Source: Acidobacteriaceae bacterium (GTDB taxonomy: Bacteria > Acidobacteriota > Terriglobia > Terriglobales > Acidobacteriaceae). From it: DNA of 10,072 nt. Location: NCBI GenBank assembly GCA_030049955.1, contig JASIJX010000092.1, positions 1 through 10,072 of the forward strand, read 5' to 3'. Positions 1 to 6,102 of this stretch are shown one piece after another (positions within the stretch are counted from its first letter, which is position 1; every line of letters starts with the position of its first letter). The position numbers and the translations under genes were made by a program. The notes beneath the pieces were generated by a model, which saw nothing but the letters and a program-made list of their open reading frames with translations, ran no database searches and was not told where the DNA came from.

Positions 1-133
1 TCACTGGAGTCGGCGTAACCGACGTGACGGGGTTGGAGACATCGCTTGAAAATTTAGAAGCGCAGCCCGCCGCAAGCATGCAGAGGGATGCGAGCAGAAA
101 ACCAGGAAGGGAACGCACGAGTATCCGGGACAA
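1..133 (-). CDS. Lipoprotein, 5' end only (runs off left edge)
   Basis: The minus strand is open from an upstream TAA at 184-182 to the window edge and encodes a typical lipoprotein signal. Read from TTG at 133 it has Arg at positions 3 and 7, a hydrophobic stretch (about residues 9-22) and a lipobox L-A-A-G-C with the Cys at residue 24. A Ser/Thr/Pro-rich linker follows, as expected after lipidation. I prefer TTG at 133 because GGAG lies nine bases before it. GTG at 118 is an alternative that gives a shorter signal and has no good ribosome binding site. Only 44 residues are visible, so the function of the mature protein cannot be told. It would be exported and anchored by the lipidated Cys. 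Signal type is seen directly; start choice is inference. Confidence 0.6.
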   Translation of the reverse strand, partial: MSRILVRSLPGFLLASLCMLAAGCASKFSSDVSNPVTSVTPTPV

Positions 134-362
134 GTCAAATAACTCCAGGGATTGACTGAATGGTATCCGAAAATCTGCTATTTATTAGCGCAAACAGGAA
201 AAGATTGAATCACGACGGGCACCCACACCTTTGCTGCTGGGAGGCCGCGCCGCACAGGCTACCTTCACGAGTGCTCTCCGGTGAGATAACTTAAATTAAC
301 TCGAACCTGCACCAACAGTCCACACAGGAAATTCGCGACAAGATCACAGAAACCTGCGCAGA
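134..362. other. Intergenic stretch with no supported gene
   Basis: These 229 bases separate the small membrane protein gene from the downstream lipoprotein gene; both lie on the minus strand. I see no strong terminator after the stop codon at 363. A 27-codon minus-strand reading frame (GTG at 268 to TAA at 185, with GGAG seven bases ahead) is present but has no recognisable protein character. An AT-rich patch around 285-300 and the TAATAA at about 188-183 could belong to a promoter for the lipoprotein gene, but neither has a convincing -35 partner. I could not match any known riboswitch. Confidence 0.5.
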
Positions 363-593
363 TCAGCGTTTGCCGAGCTTTCTTTGCTCAATCTTCGCTT
401 GGCCGCGGCGTCCCATCGTCAACACCACAATTCCGAAGACGAGTACCGCCAATCCCCACCACAGATTCGCGTTGATGCCCAGGCTGCGTGCGTAAAGCTC
501 CGGACGGTTGCGCGTGGCCAAGCCGAAGGCGGCAAGAACAGCACCGGCCATCGAAAACATCATGCCCATGGGAATGCGCAGATCTAGGTTCAT
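363..593 (-). CDS. Small two-helix membrane protein next to SSS transporter
   Basis: A 76-residue protein with two predicted membrane helices (about residues 8-27 and 43-60), a short loop containing N-P-E-L-Y-A and S-L-G-I-N, and a very basic tail ending K-L-G-K-R. The start at 593 is well supported: GGAGG sits five bases upstream. It begins 13 bases after the stop of the symporter gene, so the two are almost certainly co-transcribed. I do not recognise a named family. Some SSS transporters work with tiny membrane partners encoded beside them (YhdT/DUF997 with PanF, DUF4212 proteins with their symporters), so an accessory subunit role is a reasonable inference. No catalytic residues are visible. 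Confidence 0.8.
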   Translation of the reverse strand: MNLDLRIPMGMMFSMAGAVLAAFGLATRNRPELYARSLGINANLWWGLAVLVFGIVVLTMGRRGQAKIEQRKLGKR

Positions 594-606
594 TTTCCCC
601 TCCGGA

Positions 607-2454
607 TTATAAAGATCTCATAAAGAAACAGCCGACAATGAGAGCCGCCAGTAGAGCGAAGAGGACAAGCACGCGGGGACGCAGACCGCCTCTTTCCCGC
701 TGATTTTGTGGCACTTTGCGTCGTATAGAAACATTGGCCTGCGGGCTCAGTTCTGCCTGCGGAGGCCGGGTGGTCAGCAGGCTGACTGTTACAGTCAGCA
801 GCACATTGGCCGCAATGGCGAAGACCGCGGTCCAGAATCCCTGCGCTGCAAGCCCGGAGTAGTGGTGCGCCACCGTGAGCCAGCCGCCGCTAAAGCCGCG
901 CTGCGCATCGGCCGGCAACGTGAGCCCGTAATGCGCCGCCGCGACGGCAAACCCTGCAACCAATCCGGCACATGCTCCGGCGCCGGTGGCGCGCGGCCAA
1001 TAGGCCGCCAGCACGAAAGTGGGCAACAGAGGCGCGCCAAGGATTGCCAGCGAAAGAACCAGCAGTTCCACCACGCCTGGAACACCGTGTAAGCGCAGCA
1101 TACCGCAGGCTATGGCAGCCGAAACCAAAACCGCGCCCAGCCCCGCCAGCCGTCCGATAAGTTTCAGTCTCCGCTCGCCTTGTTCGCTTTCAGCCGGGGT
1201 CTGCCACAAGTCAACGGTGAAAATCGTGCTGCAGGCCGTTGCGCGCGCTGCCACGCCGCCCGCAAGGCAGGCGAGCAGCGCCGTCAGCGCCAGGCCGAGC
1301 AATCCGTTGGGCAGATTCTGGAGGATCAGGTTCGGCGCGGCCAGTCCGTAGTTCAGCAGGGCGTGGCCGCGGCTATCGCGCTCGATCGTCCCGCCCAGAG
1401 GATCGCCGACCGAATCGGTGCGTGCGGGTACCAGTCCCTGACCAGCCTCGGCCGCCGGCGCCACCACCGTAATGTCGTGGTAGATTGCGCCGTTTTCCGT
1501 GCGCACGAAGGTGGTGCTGTGCGGGGTGGGCAGTGCAACGGCGATCAGTCCGGGAAGTACCAGCACGACTGGCACGAGCGCCCGCACGGCGGCGGCGATC
1601 AGCGGCGCGCGCCGAGCGGCGGCGGCGTTTTCCGCGGCCATGGGCGCCTGCAACAGGCTCTGGTCTGCGCACCACACGCCGGCGGTGAGCACCACGCCCA
1701 GCCCGGCGGCCAAGGCCGCGGCTCCAATGCCGCCAGGGTGCACGCCATGCCATTGCTGCGCGAGCAGTGCAGCGGGAAGGCCCGACTTCAATCCGCTCCA
1801 GCCGCCAACCTGCTTGAGCCCCAGCAGCACCATGGGCAGGAACGCGGCCACCAGCACGAAGAACTGCATTACCTGCGCGTACATGGTCGCCACCAGCCCG
1901 CCGGTGAACAGAAAGATAAGCACGATAACCGCGGCGAGAACGATCGACAGCGCCTGCGTTCCCACGCTGCCCGCGGTTTGCGCATGCAGGAACACGTCAA
2001 ACACATGGAGCGCCGCGAATGCGCGCGCCATCACGTAAAACCCGAGCGCCGCTCCCAGCAGATTGATAGCGAGATAAAGCACGGCGGCGATCTTCTGCGC
2101 GCCAGCGCCGCAGCGCAGTCGAAGATAATCGGGCAGCGAGCGGGCTCCCGAAGCGTAATACGCCGGCACAAGAAAGAGACCCGCGCAGACAAGCGGAACC
2201 ACTGAGCCCAGGCTGAAGAACCACACGCTGGCCAGGCCGAATCGTGCCGCCGCGCCGCCCATGGCCAGCACCTCCAGCGCGCCCAGGCTCGCGCCGGTCA
2301 TCGCCAGCCCGCAGAGCCAAGCCGGCAGCGAGCGGCTGCCGAGCAGGTAATCGTTGCCGGTGGCGATGAACTGCCGCAGACCGAGCCCGATGCTGACCAG
2401 GAAGAAAAGATAGATCAGCAGGATCATCCAGTCGACAGGGGCAAGATTTTGCAC
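607..2454 (-). CDS. Sodium:solute symporter (SSS/SLC5) family transporter, divergent
   Basis: A 615-residue multi-helix inner-membrane protein of the SSS family. Family marks are the G-S-R-S-L-P-x-W segment and following helix (39-60), the GGL...Q-F-F segment (185-199), and the C-S-T-I-F-T-V-D segment (408-415). A loop of about 60 residues (311-370) lies between helices, and the last helix is at about 594-612. The GTG start at 2454 is preceded by GGAG at six bases. The substrate is unknown. Two sites that usually serve sodium coupling are altered: the usual Ser-Ser of the L-M-S-S motif aligns with G399-G400, and the Thr-Asp of the T-D-V-I-Q motif aligns with A193-Q194. It may therefore be uncoupled from sodium or use another ion. 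It leads a two-gene unit with the 76-residue protein downstream and is separated from fabG by a terminator. Family certain; coupling ion and substrate not. Confidence 0.88.
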   Translation of the reverse strand: MQNLAPVDWMILLIYLFFLVSIGLGLRQFIATGNDYLLGSRSLPAWLCGLAMTGASLGALEVLAMGGAAARFGLASVWFFSLGSVVPLVCAGLFLVPAYYASGARSLPDYLRLRCGAGAQKIAAVLYLAINLLGAALGFYVMARAFAALHVFDVFLHAQTAGSVGTQALSIVLAAVIVLIFLFTGGLVATMYAQVMQFFVLVAAFLPMVLLGLKQVGGWSGLKSGLPAALLAQQWHGVHPGGIGAAALAAGLGVVLTAGVWCADQSLLQAPMAAENAAAARRAPLIAAAVRALVPVVLVLPGLIAVALPTPHSTTFVRTENGAIYHDITVVAPAAEAGQGLVPARTDSVGDPLGGTIERDSRGHALLNYGLAAPNLILQNLPNGLLGLALTALLACLAGGVAARATACSTIFTVDLWQTPAESEQGERRLKLIGRLAGLGAVLVSAAIACGMLRLHGVPGVVELLVLSLAILGAPLLPTFVLAAYWPRATGAGACAGLVAGFAVAAAHYGLTLPADAQRGFSGGWLTVAHHYSGLAAQGFWTAVFAIAANVLLTVTVSLLTTRPPQAELSPQANVSIRRKVPQNQRERGGLRPRVLVLFALLAALIVGCFFMRSL

Positions 2455-2469
2455 GAGCGGCTCCGTAGT

Positions 2470-2505
2470 TGGTTCTCGGCGGATCGTTTTCGGGGGTGGT
2501 TCTCG
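2470..2505. repeat. Pair of 9-bp direct repeats ahead of the SSS gene
   Basis: TGGTTCTCG occurs at 2470-2478 and again at 2497-2505, 27 bases apart start to start, within the 111-base gap upstream of the transporter start at 2454. The location suits a regulator binding site, but there is no independent support, and no clear -10/-35 pair is visible in the same gap. Confidence 0.3.
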
Positions 2506-2536
2506 CGATTGAGGTTCGGTGCCCTGGATCTTCTCG

Positions 2537-2564
2537 AAAAATAAGCGAGGTTCTTTCGAACCTC
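2537..2564 (-). terminator. Intrinsic terminator of fabG
   Basis: On the minus strand, one base after the fabG stop codon, lies GAGGTTC-GAAA-GAACCTC: a perfect 7-bp stem (2547-2553 with 2558-2564) closed by a GNRA-type GAAA tetraloop. GC and the T-rich tract TTATTTTT (down to 2537) follow. This is a textbook rho-independent terminator. It implies that the SSS gene downstream has its own promoter. Confidence 0.8.
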
Positions 2565-2565
2565 T

Positions 2566-3312
2566 TCAGCCCATAAACATGCCGCCGTTCACGTCGAGCA
2601 CGTGACCGGTTATGTATCCTGCGCCTTCTGAGGCCAGAAACGCCACAGCATGCGCAATGTCGTGGTCGGTTCCCGGCCGGCCCAGCGGAATCGCCGCCAT
2701 CATCGCCGCGCGCTGCTTCTCGTCCAGCACGGCGGTCATCGGTGTCTCAATGTAGCCCGGCGCGACAGCGTTCACGGTAATCCCCCGCGACGCCACTTCG
2801 CGCGCCATCGAGCGCGTCATCCCAATCATGCCCGCCTTCGACGCCGCGTAGTTCACCTGGCCTGCCTGCCCGGTGCGTCCCACCACGCTGGTAATGTTGA
2901 TGATCCGTCCCCAGCGGTTTTTGAGCATTGCGCTGAGCAGCGTTTGCGTGAGCAGAAAGGCTCCGGTCAGGTTGGTCGCCATCACGTCGTCCCAATCGGC
3001 GCGCTTCATACGCAGCATCAGGCCATCGCGCGTGATGCCGGCGTTGTTCACCAGGATTTCGACCTTGCCGAAGCGGTCGAGAACCGCCTTGGCGCAATGC
3101 TTGATCGATTCCTCGCTGGCGACATCGAGCGCAAAAGCTGCGGCCTTGCCGCCCGCGGCTTCAATCTCCGCCACGGCCTCGGCCAGTTTGCCCTCGTTCC
3201 GCGCCGCCAGCGCCACCGTAGCTCCAGCCCGCGCCAGCTCCAGCGCGCACGCTCGTCCAATCCCCTGGGAAGCTCCCGTTACCAGGGCAATCCGTCCGTC
3301 CAAGCCTGTCAT
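2566..3312 (-). CDS. fabG: 3-oxoacyl-ACP reductase FabG
   Basis: A 248-residue short-chain dehydrogenase/reductase, the usual length for FabG, which reduces 3-oxoacyl-ACP with NADPH in each round of type II fatty-acid synthesis in the cytoplasm. The cofactor motif T-G-A-S-Q-G-I-G is at 12-19 and N-N-A-G at 89-92. The catalytic tetrad is complete: N114, S142, Y155, K159. The P-G-Y-I-E-T-P-M segment at 185-192 and the C-terminal V-N-G-G are typical of FabG. The ATG at 3312 gives the expected N-terminus (V-T-G-A at 11-14), although the GGAAG before it is unusually close to the start. The gene stands alone, with no other fab or acpP genes in view. Because SDR paralogues are common, it could act on another oxoacyl substrate, but the sequence is close to textbook FabG. 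Confidence 0.9.
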   Translation of the reverse strand: MTGLDGRIALVTGASQGIGRACALELARAGATVALAARNEGKLAEAVAEIEAAGGKAAAFALDVASEESIKHCAKAVLDRFGKVEILVNNAGITRDGLMLRMKRADWDDVMATNLTGAFLLTQTLLSAMLKNRWGRIINITSVVGRTGQAGQVNYAASKAGMIGMTRSMAREVASRGITVNAVAPGYIETPMTAVLDEKQRAAMMAAIPLGRPGTDHDIAHAVAFLASEGAGYITGHVLDVNGGMFMG

Positions 3313-3325
3313 TCTTCCAATTTTA
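3313..3325 (-). promoter_or_regulatory. Possible -10 box very close to the fabG start
   Basis: TAAAAT (minus strand, 3325-3320) matches five of six -10 consensus positions and lies only seven bases before the fabG ATG, so transcription from it would begin at or next to the start codon (leaderless). No good -35 hexamer sits 16-18 bases upstream, so this is tentative. Confidence 0.22.
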
Positions 3326-3395
3326 GTTCACAGTTCACAGCGGAAAGCAGACAGCAAACAGCACAGAGTTGACAGTTTTCGGATCACAGCGGAAA
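3326..3395. repeat. Degenerate ACAG-rich repeat tract
   Basis: The gap between fabG and the DUF2071 gene holds short repeats. GTTCACA is tandem at 3326-3339, and the 12-mer TCACAGCGGAAA occurs at 3335-3346 and again at 3384-3395. Between them is a run of CAGACAGCAAACAGCACAG-like units. No coding potential is seen. Similar low-complexity spacers are, from my general knowledge, common between genes in acidobacterial chromosomes. Confidence 0.6.
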
Positions 3396-3424
3396 TTACA
3401 AACGCCGAACGAATGAGGTCGAGG

Positions 3425-3459
3425 AAAAAACTGTAAGCTGTCGGCCGTCCGCCGTGAGC
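3425..3459 (-). terminator. Possible weak terminator after the DUF2071 gene
   Basis: Just past the stop at 3466, the minus strand can form an interrupted hairpin. AGCT pairs with AGCT outside (3436-3439 with 3457-3460) and GGCG/CGCC-type pairs form inside (about 3442-3445 with 3451-3454), with a two-by-two mismatch between. A six-T run follows at 3430-3425. The internal mismatch and four-base gap before the T run make it weaker than the fabG terminator. Confidence 0.35.
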
Positions 3460-3465
3460 TGCCTT

Positions 3466-4269
3466 TCACCCCACCGGCGAAGCCGCCACGGGCACCGGGC
3501 TGGTAGAAAGCGCCGGCCGCACCAGTTCTGCCGGCCAGATGTAGACGGCCAGCCGCCGCGAGTAGTGCAGCACCGGCTCGGTCTTCGGCAATTCGAGGCC
3601 AATGGAAGCCGCCAGGTCGTTGCGCTCGATCTCGGCTTCGGCGTCTTCCAGCGGCCAGGGAATGGAGTGCATGCTGGCGCGAACCGGCTGGCCTGCCCGA
3701 TTGGCGCTGAACAGGCACGAGCGCTCGGTGATGAAGTGCTCAAACGAGCCCGCATCCATCTGAGACTCGCGCGGCCCCAGCCCGCGATAGCGCGCCTTGA
3801 AGATAACCGGCCGGTGAGCCAGCCGCCGCCGGCTGTAGAAGGCAAATTCGCGCTCGGAGCGCTGCTCCAGACGCATCTCCGCCCAGTGATAAGGCAGATG
3901 GTAGATGGTGCGCGCCAGGCCCACCGCGATCAGGCTGCTTGCGTCCAGCGAAAAGCAATAAATGCCGGGCTCGCCGGTGTACTGGTCCCGCACATAGGTC
4001 CGCAGGTTCAGGTCAGGAAAGCTGCGCGCCCCGGGAATCGGCGGCATTCTGCGGAATTTGACGCGGTCCAGCCAGAACGGCACCGCGCCCAGCCACGCCG
4101 ATCCTTGAAACGTATCGACTTCCAGCCATTCCGGCAGCAGGTGGGCAATTTGCGAAGCGGCCAGCGGCCAGTGCGAAAAAAGCAGATCGTTCCAGCGCTG
4201 GGCCATCGCCCAACGGCCTTTGGGAAGCGGCCGCGGCTTATTCGAGGTCCGGAACAGATACTGCTGCAC
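3466..4269 (-). CDS. DUF2071 (YqjF-like) family protein
   Basis: A 267-residue soluble protein resembling the DUF2071/YqjF family. Recognisable family segments are W-x-x-L-L-F-S-H-W-P (26-35), L-L-P-E-W-L-E-V-D-T-F (44-54), the G-A-V-P-F (61-65) and P-P-I-P-G...F-P-D-L-N-L-R-T-Y-V region (76-93), and G-I-Y-C-F-S-L-D-A (102-110). The biochemical role of the family is unknown; a lipocalin/acetoacetate-decarboxylase-like fold has been suggested for relatives, which I cannot test here. The GTG start at 4269 is preceded by GGAGG at four bases. An ATG at codon 22 is a less likely alternative. No signal peptide or membrane helix is seen. It is divergent from the tandem ThyX gene and shares its 127-base upstream region. 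Confidence 0.82.
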   Translation of the reverse strand: MQQYLFRTSNKPRPLPKGRWAMAQRWNDLLFSHWPLAASQIAHLLPEWLEVDTFQGSAWLGAVPFWLDRVKFRRMPPIPGARSFPDLNLRTYVRDQYTGEPGIYCFSLDASSLIAVGLARTIYHLPYHWAEMRLEQRSEREFAFYSRRRLAHRPVIFKARYRGLGPRESQMDAGSFEHFITERSCLFSANRAGQPVRASMHSIPWPLEDAEAEIERNDLAASIGLELPKTEPVLHYSRRLAVYIWPAELVRPALSTSPVPVAASPVG

Positions 4270-4325
4270 AAGCCCTCCCGCTGGAGCGGTTGCAATCTGC
4301 GATGCGAATCGGTGCAGCCGATTAA

Positions 4326-4336
4326 CTAATTATTAG
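4326..4336. promoter_or_regulatory. Palindrome in the divergent promoter region
   Basis: CTAAT-T-ATTAG is a perfect 5-1-5 inverted repeat inside an AT-rich island (4321-4336) between the divergent DUF2071 and ThyX-like genes. It lies just upstream of the plus-strand promoter candidate, so it could be an operator or a minus-strand -10 region. Position and symmetry are the only support. Confidence 0.3.
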
Positions 4337-4347
4337 ACGCCGGACGT

Positions 4348-4375
4348 TTGACGAAGGACATCGTCGACTGGTAAT
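4348..4375 (+). promoter_or_regulatory. Candidate sigma70-type promoter of the tandem ThyX gene
   Basis: TTGACG (4348-4353, five of six -35 positions) is followed after 16 bases by GGTAAT (4370-4375, four of six -10 positions). Transcription would start near 4382, leaving about 15 bases before ATG 4397 or 45 before ATG 4427. Confidence 0.4.
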
Positions 4376-4396
4376 CCTCAGAATGCCGCGGCTCTT

Positions 4397-6028
4397 ATGC
4401 CGTATTCTGTTCGCGAGACCCGCGCAATGTCCAGCAATTCTTTTATTTCTCCCGGTTCCCGCAACGCGACTGAGGTTTTTGCCGTCCATGGCGCCGACCC
4501 CGAGGTGCTGGCCTTCGCCATGGCCAAGTATTCGCGCTCGGCTCTTTCGATGCGCGAATCGCTGCGCGAGATCAGCGCCCAGCGCGCCGAACAGTTCCTC
4601 AACACCTTCTACTTCCAGTACGGCCATCGCTCCATCGCCGACCTTGCTCATGTCGCCTTTGCCGTTGAGCGGTTGAGCCTGCTGGCCGCCCTGGTGCTCG
4701 CCGACGAGCAGCGCTGGGACGGGCAGGAGCGCTCCACCCGCTACCAGAATTTCCTCGAATCGGGATGGTACTTCCCTGATTTTGGGGCGGATAGCAGCTC
4801 AGCGCAGCTCTTTTCGGACACGGTCGGCAACCTCAACCAGGCTTACCAGCGCACCACGGCAGCGGTTCTGGAAGTATTGCGGCAGCGCGTGGCGCGCCCG
4901 GAGGAAATGAAGCCGGACAGCTACGAGCGGACGCTCAAGGCGCGCGCTTTTGACGTGGCAAGATACCTTTTGCCTCTGGCCACAAACACTTCGCTCGGGC
5001 AGATTGTCAGCGCGCGGACGCTGGAGACGCAGGTTTCGCGGCTGCTCTCGCATCCGGCAGCCGAAATCCGCGACCTAGGCTGCCGCCTGCGCGACGCCGC
5101 CACCGGACCGGCGTGGAACGTAAACGCGCGAGCCGCGGAGGCGTTTGTCGAAAAGCTCGCGGCCGTGAAAAACGGCGCTGCTTCGGAGCTTGCCGCCGAA
5201 GCCGCGCAGCTCTTCACGCGTGAGGTCCGCACCGCGCCCACGCTGGTTAAGTACGCCCAGCCCAACCCCTACGAGATCGAAACCCGGAAGGAACTGGCTC
5301 AGGCTGCCGCAGAGCTGCTCCGCAATCTGCCGATTGCCGAAAGCCCGCGGGTCGACCTGGTCGAACGCACGGAATCCCTCGAAGTCGAGCTGGCCGCCAC
5401 GCTGCTCTACTCGGCCAGCCACCATCCCTACCGGCAGATTCGCGATCTCGTCGCTGCAATGCCGGCGGCGCGCGTGGCCGAGCTGATCGATCTAGGTATC
5501 CGCCATCGTGGCCGCCACGATGAGGCTCTTCGCGCCTTCCACGCTGGCGCCGCATTGCGCTTCGACTTGCTCATGGATATCGGCGCCTTCCGCGACATGC
5601 ACCGCCATCGCCGCTGCACGCAGATCATCCAGGGCTTTACCGCCGCGCACGGCTATGAATTGCCGGGTTCCGGCGATCTGCCGTCAGAAGTGGACATTTT
5701 GGCAGAAGCCGACGCCCTCGATGATTACCGCTCGGCCATCGAATCGGCTCATGCGGCGAGCCGGCGCATCGCCGCCGGCAATGCACCGGAGGCGGCGCAA
5801 TCGGCGCTCTACCTGCTCCCGCTCGCCACGCGCATCCGCAGCCTCTTCAAAATGGACTTTGCCGAGGCGCAGTACATCTCCGAGCTGCGTAGCGCGCCCG
5901 CCGGCCACTTCAGCTATCGCCGCGTCGCATGGGAGATGTATCTGGCCGTCGAACGCCAGCATCCCACGCTGGCAAAGCGCATACGGGTGACGGACTTTAC
6001 CGAGCCGATCGATATGCTTAAACGATAA
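4397..6028 (+). CDS. Tandem ThyX-domain protein (FAD-dependent thymidylate synthase-like)
   Basis: A 543-residue protein about twice the length of ordinary ThyX, made of two ThyX-like domains (roughly 28-260 and 325-535). Canonical ThyX makes dTMP from dUMP with FAD and methylene-tetrahydrofolate and carries RHR-x7-S followed by x-R-Y. In domain 1 the G-H-R-S (76-79) and S-T-R-Y (113-116) segments remain, but the RHR position reads D103-E104-Q105. In domain 2, R403-H404-R405 is intact, but the Ser position is G413 and R-Y is absent. L-L-P-L-A-T occurs in both halves (191-196 and 473-478), consistent with duplication. ATG 4397 has no clear ribosome binding site; ATG 4427 (residue 11) is a plausible true start. 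Whether it still makes dTMP is open: a fused composite active site or a repurposed flavoprotein are both possible. The gene ends in a tandem repeat that duplicates its last codons. Confidence 0.85.
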   Translation: MPYSVRETRAMSSNSFISPGSRNATEVFAVHGADPEVLAFAMAKYSRSALSMRESLREISAQRAEQFLNTFYFQYGHRSIADLAHVAFAVERLSLLAALVLADEQRWDGQERSTRYQNFLESGWYFPDFGADSSSAQLFSDTVGNLNQAYQRTTAAVLEVLRQRVARPEEMKPDSYERTLKARAFDVARYLLPLATNTSLGQIVSARTLETQVSRLLSHPAAEIRDLGCRLRDAATGPAWNVNARAAEAFVEKLAAVKNGAASELAAEAAQLFTREVRTAPTLVKYAQPNPYEIETRKELAQAAAELLRNLPIAESPRVDLVERTESLEVELAATLLYSASHHPYRQIRDLVAAMPAARVAELIDLGIRHRGRHDEALRAFHAGAALRFDLLMDIGAFRDMHRHRRCTQIIQGFTAAHGYELPGSGDLPSEVDILAEADALDDYRSAIESAHAASRRIAAGNAPEAAQSALYLLPLATRIRSLFKMDFAEAQYISELRSAPAGHFSYRRVAWEMYLAVERQHPTLAKRIRVTDFTEPIDMLKR

Positions 6029-6081
6029 GGATGCTTAAACGATAAGGATGCTGAAGCGCTGAGAATGCTGAAGCGATAAGA
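6014..6081 (+). repeat. Four-copy 17-bp tandem repeat, each unit ATG-Leu-Lys-Arg-stop
   Basis: Units start at 6014, 6031, 6048 and 6065. Copies 1 and 2 are identical (ATGCTTAAACGATAAGG). Copy 3 is ATGCTGAAGCGCTGAGA and copy 4 is ATGCTGAAGCGATAAGA. Copy 1 is the last four codons and stop of the ThyX-like gene. Within the codons, every difference is synonymous (CTT/CTG, AAA/AAG, CGA/CGC) or stop-for-stop (TAA/TGA). Because 17 is not a multiple of three, copies 2 and 3 lie in other frames and copy 4 returns to the frame of copy 1. Each TAAGG or similar precedes the next ATG directly. Confidence 0.9.
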
Positions 6082-6102
6082 CCATTGCAACGCAGACGCC
6101 GC

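Noticed and set aside
185..268. 27-codon minus-strand ORF with a GGAG site upstream of the lipoprotein gene
   Set aside because: It could be a leader peptide, but there is no amino-acid run, attenuator hairpin or conservation evidence to support it.
185..310. Possible riboswitch upstream of the lipoprotein gene (GGAGAG and GGTAGCC segments)
   Set aside because: I tried glycine, c-di-GMP and cobalamin class signatures by eye and none of the conserved cores fits.
1180..2205. Long plus-strand reading frame (341 codons) antisense to the SSS gene
   Set aside because: It is rich in Arg, His and Gln with no domain character, and is a codon-shadow of a clearly real gene in GC-rich DNA.
3369..3398. 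Perfect TTGACA on the plus strand followed by GAAATTA about 17 bases on
   Set aside because: No gene on the plus strand follows for almost a kilobase and the -10 match is poor; it sits in the repeat tract where such hexamers arise by chance.
3454..4329. Plus-strand reading frame of 291 codons antisense to the DUF2071 gene
   Set aside because: It covers the DUF2071 gene almost exactly; the composition is shadow-like and it has no recognisable motif.
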